Source: Pseudomonas chlororaphis subsp. chlororaphis
Lineage (GTDB): Bacteria; Pseudomonadota; Gammaproteobacteria; Pseudomonadales; Pseudomonadaceae
Reading direction: 5' to 3'
Assembly: GCF_003945765.1 (NCBI RefSeq)
Contig: NZ_CP027712.1
Span: 3,348,001-3,412,000, forward strand
Length of the DNA: 64,000 nt
The notes below the pieces were generated by a model, which saw only the letters and a program-made list of their open reading frames with translations, did not search any database and was not told where the DNA came from. Shown piece by piece: positions 1 through 9,363 of the stretch. Made by a program: the position numbers and the translations under genes. Position 1 is the first letter of the stretch. Each line of letters begins with the position of its first letter.

Positions 1-531
1 GCCGCGGCAATCGCTGTTGTAGCGAAAGCCGAAGCCCTGCTTGGCCTCGATCACACGCTCGTCGGCGCGCCAGCCGGCGGCGGCCGAGCAGTCGACGCGC
101 TGGCCGAGAATGTCATTGAGGGTGTCGACGCCCTGGCGGATCTGCTCGATCAGCTGTGCCTGGTTCCAGCGCCCGGCATTGGCCTGCCAGCCGTGGTGAT
201 CCCAGGCGTGCAGGCCGACTTCATGGCCGGCGTCCCGGGCCTGGCGCATCAGGTGCCCAAGGTCGCGGCCAATGGGCTTGCCCGGCCAGGCGGTGCCGGC
301 CAGCAGGATGTCCCAGCCATACAGACTGGCGGCGTTGGAGCGCAGCATCTTCCACAAAAATTGCGGGCGGATCAGGCGCCACAGGTGGCGCCCCATGTTG
401 TCCGGGCCGACGCTGAAGAAGAAGGTGGCCTTGATCCCGGCTTCATCGAGCAGTTCCAGCAACCGCGGCACCCCCTCACGGGTGCCGCGATAGGTGTCGA
501 CATCGATTCGCAGACCTGCCTGCATCAACAT
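1..531 (-). CDS. arnD: ArnD deformylase, N-terminal part (runs off left edge)
   Basis: Removes the formyl group from undecaprenyl-phosphate 4-deoxy-4-formamido-arabinose on the cytoplasmic face of the inner membrane, a step in modifying lipid A for cationic peptide and polymyxin resistance. The visible 177 codons show the polysaccharide-deacetylase pattern: [10 protein letters not shown] near the start (paired metal/catalytic Asp) and [10 protein letters not shown] (HxxxH metal site). The family is about 295-300 residues, so roughly the last 40% lies outside the window. Two ATGs (531 and 525) flank the arnA stop codon. Either start overlaps arnA, as expected for translational coupling in the arn operon. 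Confidence 0.95.
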   Translation of the reverse strand, partial: MLMQAGLRIDVDTYRGTREGVPRLLELLDEAGIKATFFFSVGPDNMGRHLWRLIRPQFLWKMLRSNAASLYGWDILLAGTAWPGKPIGRDLGHLMRQARDAGHEVGLHAWDHHGWQANAGRWNQAQLIEQIRQGVDTLNDILGQRVDCSAAAGWRADERVIEAKQGFGFRYNSDCRG

Positions 532-2531
532 GCTTCTTCTTTAGAATGCTCCGCGATTTCGAGCATGGCTTCGCGCAGGAAGAAGTCCAGCGTGTTGCCG
601 ATGGTTTCCTTCATCTCGACGGTCGGCTCCCAGTTCAGCAGGCGCTTGGCGTTGGCGATGCTCGGCTTGCGGTGTTCCACGTCCTGGTAACCGGCACCGT
701 AGAAGGACTTGCTCTCGACCTCGCGGAAACCGGCGAACGGCGGGAAGTTGCCACGCAGCGGATGGGCCTCGAACTGACGTAGCAGCTCTTCGCCCAACTG
801 GCGGATGCTGGCTTCGTTGTCCGGGTTGCCGATGTTGATGATCTGGCCGTTGCACGCGTCATTCTCGTTGTCGACGATACGCGCCAGGGCCTCGATGCCG
901 TCGGCGATGTCGGTGAAGCAGCGCTTCTGCTCGCCGCCGTCGAACAGGCGGATCGGCGTGCCTTCCACCAGGTTGAGGATCAGCTGGGTGATGGCCCGGG
1001 AGCTGCCGATGCGCGCCGAATCCAGGCGGTCCAGGCGCGGGCCCATCCAGTTGAACGGACGGAACAGGGTGAAGTTCAGGCCTTTGCTGCCGTAAGCCCA
1101 GATCACCCGGTCCAGCAGTTGCTTGGACACCGAGTAGATCCAGCGTTGCTTGTTGATCGGGCCGACGATCAGGTTGGAGCTGTCTTCGTCGAAGTTCTGG
1201 TCCTGGCACATGCCGTAGACCTCGGAGGTCGACGGGAAGATCACGCGCTTGTTGTATTTGACGCAGTAGCGGACCAGCTTGAGGTTCTCTTCGAAGTCCA
1301 GTTCAAACACACGCAGCGGGTTGCGGGTGTACTCGATCGGGGTGGCGATGGCCACCAGCGGCAGGACCACGTCGCACTTCTTGATGTGGTACTCGATCCA
1401 CTCGGAGTGAATGCTGATGTCGCCTTCGACGAAGTGGAAATGCGGATGGTTGCGCAGGCGCTCGATGGCGTCGCAGCCGATATCCAGGCCGTAGACCTCG
1501 TACTTGTCGTCACGCAGCAGGCGCTCGGACAGGTGATTGCCGATGAAACCATTGACGCCGAGGATCAGCACCCGGGTGCGCCGCGGGGCACGACCGGATT
1601 CGGCGCCGCGCAGCAGCGAGCCATCCACCAGGCCCAGCTCGTTGGCCAGTTGCGGGCCGCTCAGGTACAGGCCGTTGTCGTTGCGCTGGCCGGCGTTGAT
1701 CAGCAGCGAGTCCTGGCCGCAGGCGATGCGCAGCGGGTCGACGCTGATCACCCGCCCCGGGGCCTGGCCTTCGTTGCCCTTGATGACCTCGGCGCTCCAG
1801 ACGATCAGCTTGTGCTCGCCCACGGCGCAGAACGCGCCCGGGTAAGGCTTGGTCACCGCGCGCACCAGGTTGAACAGTTGCTCGGCCGGCTGGCTCCACA
1901 GCAGCTTGCCATCCGCCGCGGTACGGCGACCGAAGTAGCTGGCCCTGGATTCGTCCTGGGCGGTTTCGCTGACCTTGCCTTGCGCCAGGGCGGGCAGGGT
2001 GTCGCGCAGCAGGCTGGCGGCGGCATCGCGCAGCTTGCCGTGCAGGCTCAGCGCGGTATCGCTGCGTTCGATGGCCACCCGCTGCTGGGCAACGATCGCC
2101 CCGGCATCCGGGCGCTTGACCATGCGGTGCAGGGTCACGCCGGTTTCGCTCTCGCCGTTGACCAGCACCCAGTTGGCCGGCGCGCGGCCCCGGTAGCTCG
2201 GCAGCAGCGAACCGTGCAGGTTGAAGGCGCCCTTGCTGGCGGTGGCCAACAGCGCTTCGCTCAGCAGGTTGCGATAGTAGAAGGAGAAGATGTAGTCGGG
2301 GTTGAGTTTGGCGATGCGCTCGACCCACAGCGGGTGGTTGGCGTCTTCCGGGGCATGCACCGGGATGCCTTTTAGCGAGCACAGTTGGGCCACGGAGCCG
2401 TAGAAGGTGTTTTCCTTCGGATCGTCGGCATGGGTGAAGACCGCGCCGATTTCATAACCCGCGTTGAGCAGGGCTTCGATGCCCGCGCAGCCGATATCGT
2501 GGTAGGCGAAGACAACAGCTTTATGACTCAT
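525..2531 (-). CDS. arnA: ArnA bifunctional UDP-glucuronate decarboxylase / UDP-Ara4N formyltransferase
   Basis: 668 residues, close to the usual 660. The N-terminal half is a methionyl-tRNA-formyltransferase-like domain (about 1-300) with [15 protein letters not shown], which carries the formyltransferase HxSLLPxxxG motif. The C-terminal half (about 315-660) is an SDR-type decarboxylase with the nucleotide loop [14 protein letters not shown] and catalytic YSVSK (YxxxK). It oxidatively decarboxylates UDP-glucuronate to the 4-keto pentose and formylates the amine produced by ArnB. The start codon overlaps the arnC stop (ATGA) and the end overlaps arnD, so it sits inside one operon. Confidence 0.97.
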   Translation of the reverse strand: MSHKAVVFAYHDIGCAGIEALLNAGYEIGAVFTHADDPKENTFYGSVAQLCSLKGIPVHAPEDANHPLWVERIAKLNPDYIFSFYYRNLLSEALLATASKGAFNLHGSLLPSYRGRAPANWVLVNGESETGVTLHRMVKRPDAGAIVAQQRVAIERSDTALSLHGKLRDAAASLLRDTLPALAQGKVSETAQDESRASYFGRRTAADGKLLWSQPAEQLFNLVRAVTKPYPGAFCAVGEHKLIVWSAEVIKGNEGQAPGRVISVDPLRIACGQDSLLINAGQRNDNGLYLSGPQLANELGLVDGSLLRGAESGRAPRRTRVLILGVNGFIGNHLSERLLRDDKYEVYGLDIGCDAIERLRNHPHFHFVEGDISIHSEWIEYHIKKCDVVLPLVAIATPIEYTRNPLRVFELDFEENLKLVRYCVKYNKRVIFPSTSEVYGMCQDQNFDEDSSNLIVGPINKQRWIYSVSKQLLDRVIWAYGSKGLNFTLFRPFNWMGPRLDRLDSARIGSSRAITQLILNLVEGTPIRLFDGGEQKRCFTDIADGIEALARIVDNENDACNGQIINIGNPDNEASIRQLGEELLRQFEAHPLRGNFPPFAGFREVESKSFYGAGYQDVEHRKPSIANAKRLLNWEPTVEMKETIGNTLDFFLREAMLEIAEHSKEEAC

Positions 2532-3547
2532 GGCGAAACCTGATCGGAGAGAGTGGAAGTTAGACCGTCGACGGTGACAGCGGGAGCAGGGGCGGCAGGC
2601 TGGCTGCGCAGAACTTTTTCAATGAAGAAGCGTGGACGGGCACGCACATCGCTGTACATGCGACCCAGGTACTCGCCCAACAGGCCCATGCCGATGAACT
2701 GGCCACCGGTGAACACGAACAGGATGGCGAACAGCACGAACATACCGTCGCCGGCCCATTCGGCGCCGAACACCAGGCGCAGGAAGATCAGCAGCAGGGC
2801 GAACAGCACGCCGAGGCCGGCCATGCTGAAACCGATGATGCTCAGCAGGCGCAGCGGCGTGGTGGTCATGCAGGTGATCAGGTCGAACATCAGGTTGATC
2901 AGGCGCATCGGGCTGTACTTGGAGTCGCCGTGTTCACGCTCGGCGTGGTTCACCAGCACCTCGGTGGTGTGGCGGGCGAAGCTGTTGGCCAGGATCGGGA
3001 TGAAGGTGCTGCGTTCGCGGCAGGCGAGCATGGCGTCGACCACGCTGCGGCGGTAGGCGCGCAGCATGCAGCCGTAGTCGTTCATGGCCACGCCAGTGGA
3101 GCGTTGCACGGCGAGGTTGATCAGCTTCGACGGCCAGCGGCGCCAGGCGGAGTCCTGGCGATTGTTGCGCACCGTGCCGACCACGTCGTAGCCCAGCTCG
3201 GCCTGGGCCACCAGGCGCGGGATTTCTTCCGGAGGGTTCTGCAGGTCGGCGTCCAGGGTGATGATCACGTCGCCACGGCACTGCTCGAAACCGGCCATGA
3301 TCGCCGCGTGCTGGCCGTAGTTGCGGTTGAGGATCACCGCCACCACCGGGCTGCCTTCGCGGCCGGCCGCTTCCTCGAGGATCTGTGCCGATTCGTCGCG
3401 GCTGCCATCGTCCACCAGGACGATCTCGAAATCGTGCTTGAGCTGGCGGCACGCCGCTTCAGTGCGCCGCAGCAGTTCGGGCAGGCTTTCTTCTTCGTTG
3501 TAGACCGGAATGACGATCGACACGAACTGGATTGGATAAGGTTTCAA
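2528..3547 (-). CDS. arnC: ArnC undecaprenyl-phosphate 4-deoxy-4-formamido-L-arabinose transferase
   Basis: Family 2 glycosyltransferase that loads formylated Ara4N onto undecaprenyl phosphate at the inner membrane. [16 protein letters not shown] and [15 protein letters not shown] carry the nucleotide-sugar and DxD-type sites. Two membrane segments lie near the C-terminus ([20 protein letters not shown] and [18 protein letters not shown]). I chose a TTG start at 3547, four bases after the arnB stop, because the protein then begins [18 protein letters not shown] like its relatives, at 339 residues. A longer ATG start at 3595 would add 16 unconserved residues lying inside arnB. Confidence 0.93.
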   Translation of the reverse strand: MKPYPIQFVSIVIPVYNEEESLPELLRRTEAACRQLKHDFEIVLVDDGSRDESAQILEEAAGREGSPVVAVILNRNYGQHAAIMAGFEQCRGDVIITLDADLQNPPEEIPRLVAQAELGYDVVGTVRNNRQDSAWRRWPSKLINLAVQRSTGVAMNDYGCMLRAYRRSVVDAMLACRERSTFIPILANSFARHTTEVLVNHAEREHGDSKYSPMRLINLMFDLITCMTTTPLRLLSIIGFSMAGLGVLFALLLIFLRLVFGAEWAGDGMFVLFAILFVFTGGQFIGMGLLGEYLGRMYSDVRARPRFFIEKVLRSQPAAPAPAVTVDGLTSTLSDQVSP

Positions 3548-3551
3548 GGTT

Positions 3552-4691
3552 TCAGTCCAGACAGGTTTTGATGGCGCCGACGACCCGCTCGACATCGTCG
3601 AGGGTCATGTCGGGGAACAGCGGAATCGAGCACAGGCGTGCCGAGTTCCATTCGGTGTTGGGCAAATGCACATCCGGGAAGCGCTGGCGGTAATAGCTGT
3701 GCAGGTGAGTGGCGACGAAGTGGATGCCGCTGCCGATATTTTGCTCCTGCAAGGCCTTCATGAAGCCGTCGCGATCGATGCCGCAACGCTCGGCGTCGAT
3801 GCGCAGGATGAACAGGTGCCAGGCATGTTGCTGCGGATACTGCGGCAGGTGCAGCGGTTGCACCGGCAGGTCGCGCAGCTGCTCCAGGTAGGCCTTGGCC
3901 AGGATTTCACGCTGGCGATTGATTGCGTCCAGGCGCTGCAACTGCACCAGGGCGATGGCGGCATTGATATCCGCCAGGTTGTATTTGAAGCCAGGCTCGA
4001 TCACCTCGGCCTGGGGCTTGCGCCCGTGGGTCAGGCGGTCATAGGCGTCGACGCCCAGGCCATGGAACTTGAGCATGCGCACCCGGTTGGCCAGGGCCTC
4101 GTTGTCGCTGACGAATATCGCGCCTTCGGCGCAGGTCATGTTCTTGATCGCATGGAAGGAAAAGATCGCCGTGCCCCGGGCGCCGACGGGCCGACCGCGA
4201 TAGGCGGTGCCGGCAGCGTGGGCGGCATCCTCGATCACCGCGATGCCGTGTTTGTCGGCCAGGGCGTAGAGCGGGTCGAGGTCGAAGGCGGCACCGGCGT
4301 AATGCACCGGGATGATCGCTTTGGTCCGTGGTGTGATCGCCGCTTCAATCGTGGCGGCATCGGTCATCAGGGTGTGCGGATCGACATCGACGAAGACCGG
4401 CGTCGCCCCCAGCAGGCAGATCATGTTGGCCGTGGAAACCCAGGTCTGCGACGGCGTGATCACCTCATCGCCGGGGCCGATGCCCAGCGCCAGCAGGGTA
4501 ATGTGCATGCCGCCGGTGGCCGATGACAACGCCACCGCGTGCTGGCAGCCGACCCGCGCGGCGAATTGCTGCTCGAGCTCCTGGTTTTTCGGTCCGGTGG
4601 TGATCCAGCCAGAGCGTAGAACCTGCTCGACCGCAGCGATCTCTTCATCGCCAATACTCGGACGCGAGAAAGGAAGGAAAGCCTGGTTCAT
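3552..4691 (-). CDS. arnB: ArnB UDP-4-amino-4-deoxy-L-arabinose aminotransferase
   Basis: PLP-dependent DegT/DnrJ/EryC1-family aminotransferase that uses glutamate to convert the UDP 4-keto pentose into UDP-L-Ara4N. It shows [31 protein letters not shown] split across the PLP phosphate site, [11 protein letters not shown] (the Asp that pairs with the pyridine nitrogen) and [14 protein letters not shown], where Lys is the Schiff-base residue. The length of 379 matches the family. I used the ATG at 4691, preceded by GAGGTC, because the upstream 19 codons are not family-like. This is the first gene of the arnBCAD... operon. Confidence 0.96.
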   Translation of the reverse strand: MNQAFLPFSRPSIGDEEIAAVEQVLRSGWITTGPKNQELEQQFAARVGCQHAVALSSATGGMHITLLALGIGPGDEVITPSQTWVSTANMICLLGATPVFVDVDPHTLMTDAATIEAAITPRTKAIIPVHYAGAAFDLDPLYALADKHGIAVIEDAAHAAGTAYRGRPVGARGTAIFSFHAIKNMTCAEGAIFVSDNEALANRVRMLKFHGLGVDAYDRLTHGRKPQAEVIEPGFKYNLADINAAIALVQLQRLDAINRQREILAKAYLEQLRDLPVQPLHLPQYPQQHAWHLFILRIDAERCGIDRDGFMKALQEQNIGSGIHFVATHLHSYYRQRFPDVHLPNTEWNSARLCSIPLFPDMTLDDVERVVGAIKTCLD

Positions 4692-5470
4692 TGAGACCTC
4701 GGGAAAAAGGATTTCAGCAATCGAAAGAAGAAAAAGCGCCTGTGCCACAGCTGGGACTATTCAAAAAAGGCGTTTTTGGTTCGGTCATTGAAGTACGTCC
4801 ATAAGTGAGGTCGGTGTGGTCGTCCATGCCTGATTGCAGTAAAGACCATGCGGGGTAAAAGTAAAGCCATATCAGTGTGTTAGCTTTTGTTTCGATTAGA
4901 TGACCGGGCTGATTTCCTGCGTCTATGAATGGATTCAGGTTAAGCGGAAAAATGTGAAACGAACATGAAAAAAAGGCCAACGGAGCGTTTATCTTTCACC
5001 TAGACAGCCAGTGTTCAGACTTCGCCACTAGTTGATCGGGAAAACCCCTGTTACAGCATCCCCAAGGTGTTCTTTTTCGCGGATAACATGGATGAAAGTC
5101 GTTTGGCCGAGAGAGTTTTCTGCCTTTGCAGATGCCGCTGTTTTTCAAGCACCACCTGAACCAAGGAGCATCCGTTTGCACGCCACCGATCCGTGGACGC
5201 TCTATCTTGCTGCCTTGACACCTTCGGGGCGCTCGACCATCGGCGACCGATACGACCTTTGATAGGACCATGGCGTTCCCGTCGTATACTCCGTCGGGCT
5301 TGTAGCGGCGCTCGATCGTTTGCCTGAAGTCAAACCATGTGGAAAAAACCGGCGCTATTGTCGGCGGAATCCGGGAGAGGGAAGACGCTGGCAATAACAC
5401 TGCTCTCATTCACCGCTGAATAACCACCGGCCATTCAATAACGAATAGAAGCCAACAAGAGGCTCGTTGT
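4692..5470. other. 779-bp intergenic region, no gene recognised
   Basis: Divergent promoter region between arnB (minus) and the solute-binding protein gene (plus). It is visibly more AT-rich than its flanks. I found no convincing PmrA or PhoP direct repeat. On the plus strand TATACT at 5285-5290 could be a -10 element, with TTGATA at 5259-5264 as a distant -35, but the 20-nt spacer is long. The open frame at 4996-5409 (minus) has no ribosome site and no familiar sequence, so I do not call it. Confidence 0.5.
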
Positions 5471-6253
5471 GTGATTGACAGAACACCCGCCAAAGGCGTT
5501 TTTCTTTTCAGCCTGTTGTTACTGCCGCTATTCCTGGGAACGGTTCCTGTGCTCGAGGCGCACGAAGCCCTCGATTTTCTGATCCCGGACGCGCCGCCCC
5601 TGACCATGGTCAATCAGGGCGATCGTCACGGCATAGTCGGCGACATTGTTCTGCGGGCGCTGAAAAGCGGTGGATATGCCAGCGAACCCAGAACCCTGCC
5701 GTGGGCACGGGCGCAGAAACACGCCATCGAAAACGACAACATCCTGATCGCGCCGCTCAGCCGCACGCCCGAGCGGGAAGATCGCTACACCTGGATTGCC
5801 CCGATCATGCCGATGGATCGGGCGTTTTTCAGCCTCGAACATAAAGTGACGAGCTTCGAAGAAGCCCGGCAGCGTTTCAAGGCCATCGCCGTGGGGCTGG
5901 GCAGTGCCCAGGAAGAAATCCTGCGCAGCAAAGGCTTCGCCCCGGAGCAGATCTATGCGATCAAGATCGGCGAGAACCCCGCGCAATTGCTGTTGAAGGG
6001 CAGGGTGGACGCCTGGTTCAACGGGGTTCAGGAAAGCCGGTATATCTGGAAACGCGTCTCCAGCCGGCCGCTGTTGATGAGCCCACCCATGGTGAGTCAT
6101 GAGCTGTACCTCGCCTGTTCCAAAGTGTGCGACGCCGAGGTCGTGACCCATGTTGCGAAGGCCATAGAGGCCATGCGTCGCGATGGTTATATCGAGAAAG
6201 TCAAAGACCGCTATCTAAATAACGACCCTTTAGCAAAACCAGGCAGTTTGTAG
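5471..6253 (+). CDS. Periplasmic solute-binding protein, family 3-like
   Basis: 260 residues with an N-terminal signal peptide (hydrophobic run FLFSLLLLPLFLG, cleavage near VLEAHEA). The mature part follows the family 3 binding-protein pattern: an early substrate-lobe stretch (LTMVNQGDRHGIVGDIVLRAL), RAFFSLEHKV in the middle and VDAWFNGVQESRYIW in the hinge-lobe region. It ends in MRRDGYIEKVKDRYL, which is typical of amino-acid binding proteins. The start is GTG at 5471 with AAGAGG upstream. No permease or ATPase lies beside it, so it may be an orphan receptor-type binding protein or serve a transporter elsewhere. Its ligand cannot be read from sequence. Confidence 0.85.
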   Translation: MIDRTPAKGVFLFSLLLLPLFLGTVPVLEAHEALDFLIPDAPPLTMVNQGDRHGIVGDIVLRALKSGGYASEPRTLPWARAQKHAIENDNILIAPLSRTPEREDRYTWIAPIMPMDRAFFSLEHKVTSFEEARQRFKAIAVGLGSAQEEILRSKGFAPEQIYAIKIGENPAQLLLKGRVDAWFNGVQESRYIWKRVSSRPLLMSPPMVSHELYLACSKVCDAEVVTHVAKAIEAMRRDGYIEKVKDRYLNNDPLAKPGSL

Positions 6254-6318
6254 TTGAGTAGCTTCAGCTTTTACCACTCTTGGTAATAAGCAATGTTTGC
6301 GTGGCGACCAAGGCAAGT

Positions 6319-7404
6319 TTATTCCGACAGCGCATTTTCATTGAGTCGAATGACCTCGTTGAGGCTTCTAAGGGTGTTGTTGAAGTTGTCCTTGGCATGG
6401 TTGAGCTTCTTGAATTGCTCCGCCAGCTCCCTGGTTTTTTGCTGCAATGCTTCTTCGCGTTTATCCAGTTCGCCCTGACGCGCTTCTTGTTGCGCCCGCA
6501 CCGTGCTGTCGGATTGCCGATCCTCATCAAGTTGCCGTTGCAGTTGCTGTAACTGCTCTTCCTTCTGTTCGAGCGCGCGCTCTTTCTCCTGCAGTTGGGA
6601 CTCTCTGGAGTCCAGGGTCTGCTGTTGCACCTGGCTTTGCAGTTTCTGTTGCTTGAGTCGATTGGCGATGCTGGAAAACTCCATCAGGCTCGCCTCGACA
6701 TCCTGCAGGAAGTGCTCGGGGTCGGTGCCCGGGAAAGGCCAGGCTTCATCCTGGGGTTCGGCCGAGGGTTGCTGTTCGTCCGGTATTGGCAGGGGGCCGG
6801 CATCGGAGTAGCGGATTTCGGCAGCGGGCGCGTCTGGCTGGGGGCTTTGCGTTGCGCAGCCGCCCGTAGTTGTGGTGGATTCGTGGTGTTCTTGCTCGGC
6901 ACGGTCATCCCCCTGTTCGTCGAGCTGCGCCAGGGCGGCGTCCAGTTGCTGGTCATCGATGGCTGTGGGCAAATGCTCGGCCGCCGGGCCGAATTGAGCC
7001 GAATTCTGAAAGCCCAGCAGCTTGGCGATCCACTCTTTCTTGGTGCTCAACAGGCGATGGTCCGCCGCGGCGGCGGGGGGTAACTGTTGTTTGTTCAGGT
7101 CCAGCAGATGGTAGGGCACATCGTTTTCACGGTGTTCGCCGGTGGCTGCCTCGCGCAGGATCTGGCTGAACACGCGAATCGCCAGTTGCCCGTCCTCGTC
7201 CGAGTCCAGGGCGCCCAGGCAGTAATTGCCCCCTTCGTTGAATAACAAGGCGATATAGACGCGCAGATTATCGTCATCAAGGCTTTCGTTCAGGCTATAG
7301 GCGAGAAAGTTTCGACCTGCTTCTGGAACAGAAAAACTGCAGAGCAAAGCAGCTGTCAGCATTTGCTGCTCTTTGTTTTCAATGAAGATGGTGCGTAAGA
7401 GCAT
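6319..7404 (-). CDS. Hypothetical protein with long C-terminal coiled coil
   Basis: 361 residues that I do not recognise. The first 100 residues look globular (LLCSFSVPEAGRNFLAYSLNE, then YIALLFNEGGNYCLGALDSDEDGQLAIRVFSQIL). Residues 100-230 are low-complexity and acidic, rich in Gln, Pro and Ala. From about 235 to the end is a charged coiled coil with many Gln/Glu/Lys heptads (RLKQQKLQSQVQQQTLDSRE and similar) and a short uncharged tail. There is no signal peptide or membrane segment. It stands alone, convergent with the binding-protein gene, and its ribosome site is weak. It could be a scaffold or adaptor protein, but nothing in the sequence shows a partner. Confidence 0.75.
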   Translation of the reverse strand: MLLRTIFIENKEQQMLTAALLCSFSVPEAGRNFLAYSLNESLDDDNLRVYIALLFNEGGNYCLGALDSDEDGQLAIRVFSQILREAATGEHRENDVPYHLLDLNKQQLPPAAAADHRLLSTKKEWIAKLLGFQNSAQFGPAAEHLPTAIDDQQLDAALAQLDEQGDDRAEQEHHESTTTTGGCATQSPQPDAPAAEIRYSDAGPLPIPDEQQPSAEPQDEAWPFPGTDPEHFLQDVEASLMEFSSIANRLKQQKLQSQVQQQTLDSRESQLQEKERALEQKEEQLQQLQRQLDEDRQSDSTVRAQQEARQGELDKREEALQQKTRELAEQFKKLNHAKDNFNNTLRSLNEVIRLNENALSE

Positions 7405-7698
7405 ATGTCACCCAGTAAACTCAAGTAAAAAACATGAGCACTAGGATACTAGGAAATAATGTCGACTGGCGTTAAGAGCAATACTCCGACTGCATAGGAT
7501 AAATCTTATAATTCTATTGAATAGTCTTATTCATATGGATTTATACCCTCATTAAAAATATCAGCGTGTATTGTATTGCGCCCATTCCGGCACAACACAG
7601 CTGTTGATCCTGTTGCAACTATCCAATCTCAACCCCCTGCTGAATATGAATGGCTTTTAGCTGTTCACCTCAGACTTCTCTTGCTGAACCTGGAAGCC
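7405..7698. other. AT-rich divergent promoter region
   Basis: Separates the coiled-coil gene (minus) from the ABC operon (plus). The stretch 7440-7570 is markedly AT-rich compared with the flanks and carries several TATAAT-like hexamers (for example around 7505-7512). I cannot choose a single promoter, and I see no strong inverted repeat. Confidence 0.45.
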
Positions 7699-8622
7699 AT
7701 GATCGAAATATCCAAACTAACCAAGTCTTTTTCCGGGCAGGTCGCGGTCGACGATCTGTCCTGTCATATCGGCCCGGGAGAAGTTCTGGGGATTCTTGGG
7801 CCAAACGGTGCAGGCAAATCCACCACGATGAAAATGCTCACCGGCTTTCTGGCGCCGACTTCCGGCACCGCGAGCATCCTGGGGTTCGACATCCGCACCC
7901 AGACCCGTCATGCCCAGCAGCAGATGGGCTACTTGCCGGAAGGCGCACCCAGCTACAGCGACATGGCGGTACAGGGCTTTCTGGAGTTCATTGCCAGTGT
8001 TCGCGGCTATCGCGGTGCGCAGAAGCGTGAACGGGTGGACCGGGTGATCGACCTGCTGGAGCTCGGCGACGTCCGCCGGCAGACCATCGAGACCCTGTCC
8101 AAGGGCTTCACCCGCCGGGTCGGCCTGGGCCAGGCGATCCTCCACGATCCGCGGGTGCTGATTCTCGACGAACCCACCGACGGCCTCGACCCGAACCAGA
8201 AGCAACTGGTTCGCCAACTGATCCAGGACTTGGGCCAGGACAAGATAGTAATCATCTCGACCCACATCCTCGAAGAGGTGTCGGCCGTCTGCAACCGTGC
8301 CCTGATCATCAGCAATGGCCGCTTGCTGGCCGACAGCACGCCGTACGAGCTGGAGCGCAGTTCGCGCTATCGCCAGGCGGTGACCTTGCAGGCCGACGAG
8401 CCGCTGGACCTGCTGGCCCTGGTGGTATTGCCGGGTGTGGCGGGCGTCGAGGAGAACCCGGCCGAGGGCAGCCTGACGCTGCTGGCGCGGCCCGGCGAGG
8501 TGATTTTCCCTCAGGTCAACGCGCTGGTGACCGCGCGTGGCTGGAAGATGAAGCGCCTGGAACTGGAGCAGGGCCGTCTTGACGAGGTCTTCCAGACCCT
8601 GACCCGGGGAGAGTCGGCATGA
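7699..8622 (+). CDS. ABC transporter ATP-binding protein (Gld/Nod-type)
   Basis: 307-residue ATPase. Walker A is GPNGAGKST, the signature is LSKGFTRRVGLGQ, a slightly unusual LSKGF variant of LSGGQ, and Walker B is VLILDEPTDGLD followed by the H-loop STHILEEV. The ATG at 7699 (GGAAG upstream) is preferred because conserved sequence begins at MIEISKLTKSF. An upstream open frame back to 7576 is not family-like. It overlaps the permease gene by four bases. With the next two genes it forms the same trio as gliding-motility GldA-GldF-GldG proteins, found widely in non-gliding bacteria as an exporter of unknown cargo. Confidence 0.93.
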   Translation: MIEISKLTKSFSGQVAVDDLSCHIGPGEVLGILGPNGAGKSTTMKMLTGFLAPTSGTASILGFDIRTQTRHAQQQMGYLPEGAPSYSDMAVQGFLEFIASVRGYRGAQKRERVDRVIDLLELGDVRRQTIETLSKGFTRRVGLGQAILHDPRVLILDEPTDGLDPNQKQLVRQLIQDLGQDKIVIISTHILEEVSAVCNRALIISNGRLLADSTPYELERSSRYRQAVTLQADEPLDLLALVVLPGVAGVEENPAEGSLTLLARPGEVIFPQVNALVTARGWKMKRLELEQGRLDEVFQTLTRGESA

Positions 8623-9353
8623 GACAGTTACCGGTGATTTTCAAACGTGAGCTGGGCAGTTATTTCGCCACGCCGCTGGCCTTCGTGTTCATCGAGATCT
8701 TCCTGGTGCTCTCGGGCGTCTTCACCTTCTACCTGGGCAGTTTCTACGAGCGCAACCAGGCGGACCTGGCGCCGTTCTTCGACGTCCATCCCTGGCTCTA
8801 TCTGTTCCTGCTGCCGGCCCTGGCCATGCGCCTGTGGTCGGAGGAGCGCAAGTCCGGCAGCATCGAACTGCTGATGACCCTGCCGGTGAGCTGTTTCGAA
8901 GCGGTGGTCGGCAAGTTCCTCGCCGCTTGGGTGGTCGCCGGCATCACCCTGCTGTTGACCCTGCCCATGGTGCTCACCGTGAATTACCTGGGGAACCCGG
9001 ACAACGGCGTGATACTGACCGGCTATCTGGGCAGTTGGTTGCTCGCCGGCACCTACCTGGCGATCGGTTCCTGCATGTCGGCCATGGCCAAGAGCCAGGT
9101 GATCGCCCTGATCCTCGCCTTCATGGTGTGTTTCCTGTTCGTTGCCTGCGGTTTCTCCCTGGTGCTGGATGCACTCAACCCGTGGGCACCGCAATGGCTG
9201 TTGGACTTGCTGGCCTCGCTGAGCCTGCTGACGCATTTCGGCGCGATCAGCAAAGGGCTGATCGATCTGCGCGATCCGCTGTATTTCCTCAGCGTGATCG
9301 TCGCCTGGCTGATGGCCACGGTGGTGACGGTCAACCTGAAGAAAGCCGAGTGA
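8619..9353 (+). CDS. ABC-2 type permease (GldF-like)
   Basis: 244 residues with six hydrophobic segments typical of ABC-2 permeases. The first is a long re-entrant helix, LAFVFIEIFLVLSGVFTFYL, and EERKSGSIELLMTLPVS is the signature cytoplasmic coupling segment of the family. The start codon ATGA overlaps the ATPase stop, so the two are translated together. It acts as the membrane channel for the ATPase at 7699-8622. The substrate is unknown. Confidence 0.92.
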   Translation: MRQLPVIFKRELGSYFATPLAFVFIEIFLVLSGVFTFYLGSFYERNQADLAPFFDVHPWLYLFLLPALAMRLWSEERKSGSIELLMTLPVSCFEAVVGKFLAAWVVAGITLLLTLPMVLTVNYLGNPDNGVILTGYLGSWLLAGTYLAIGSCMSAMAKSQVIALILAFMVCFLFVACGFSLVLDALNPWAPQWLLDLLASLSLLTHFGAISKGLIDLRDPLYFLSVIVAWLMATVVTVNLKKAE

Positions 9354-9363
9354 GGACGATTCG

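Noticed and set aside
1119..2375. 418-residue plus-strand open frame across arnA
   Set aside because: Reverse-strand shadow of arnA, whose protein is recognised over its whole length; composition is typical of an antisense frame in GC-rich DNA.
4996..5409. 137-residue minus-strand open frame in the arnB upstream region
   Set aside because: No ribosome site, no recognisable motif, and base composition unlike coding DNA in the window.
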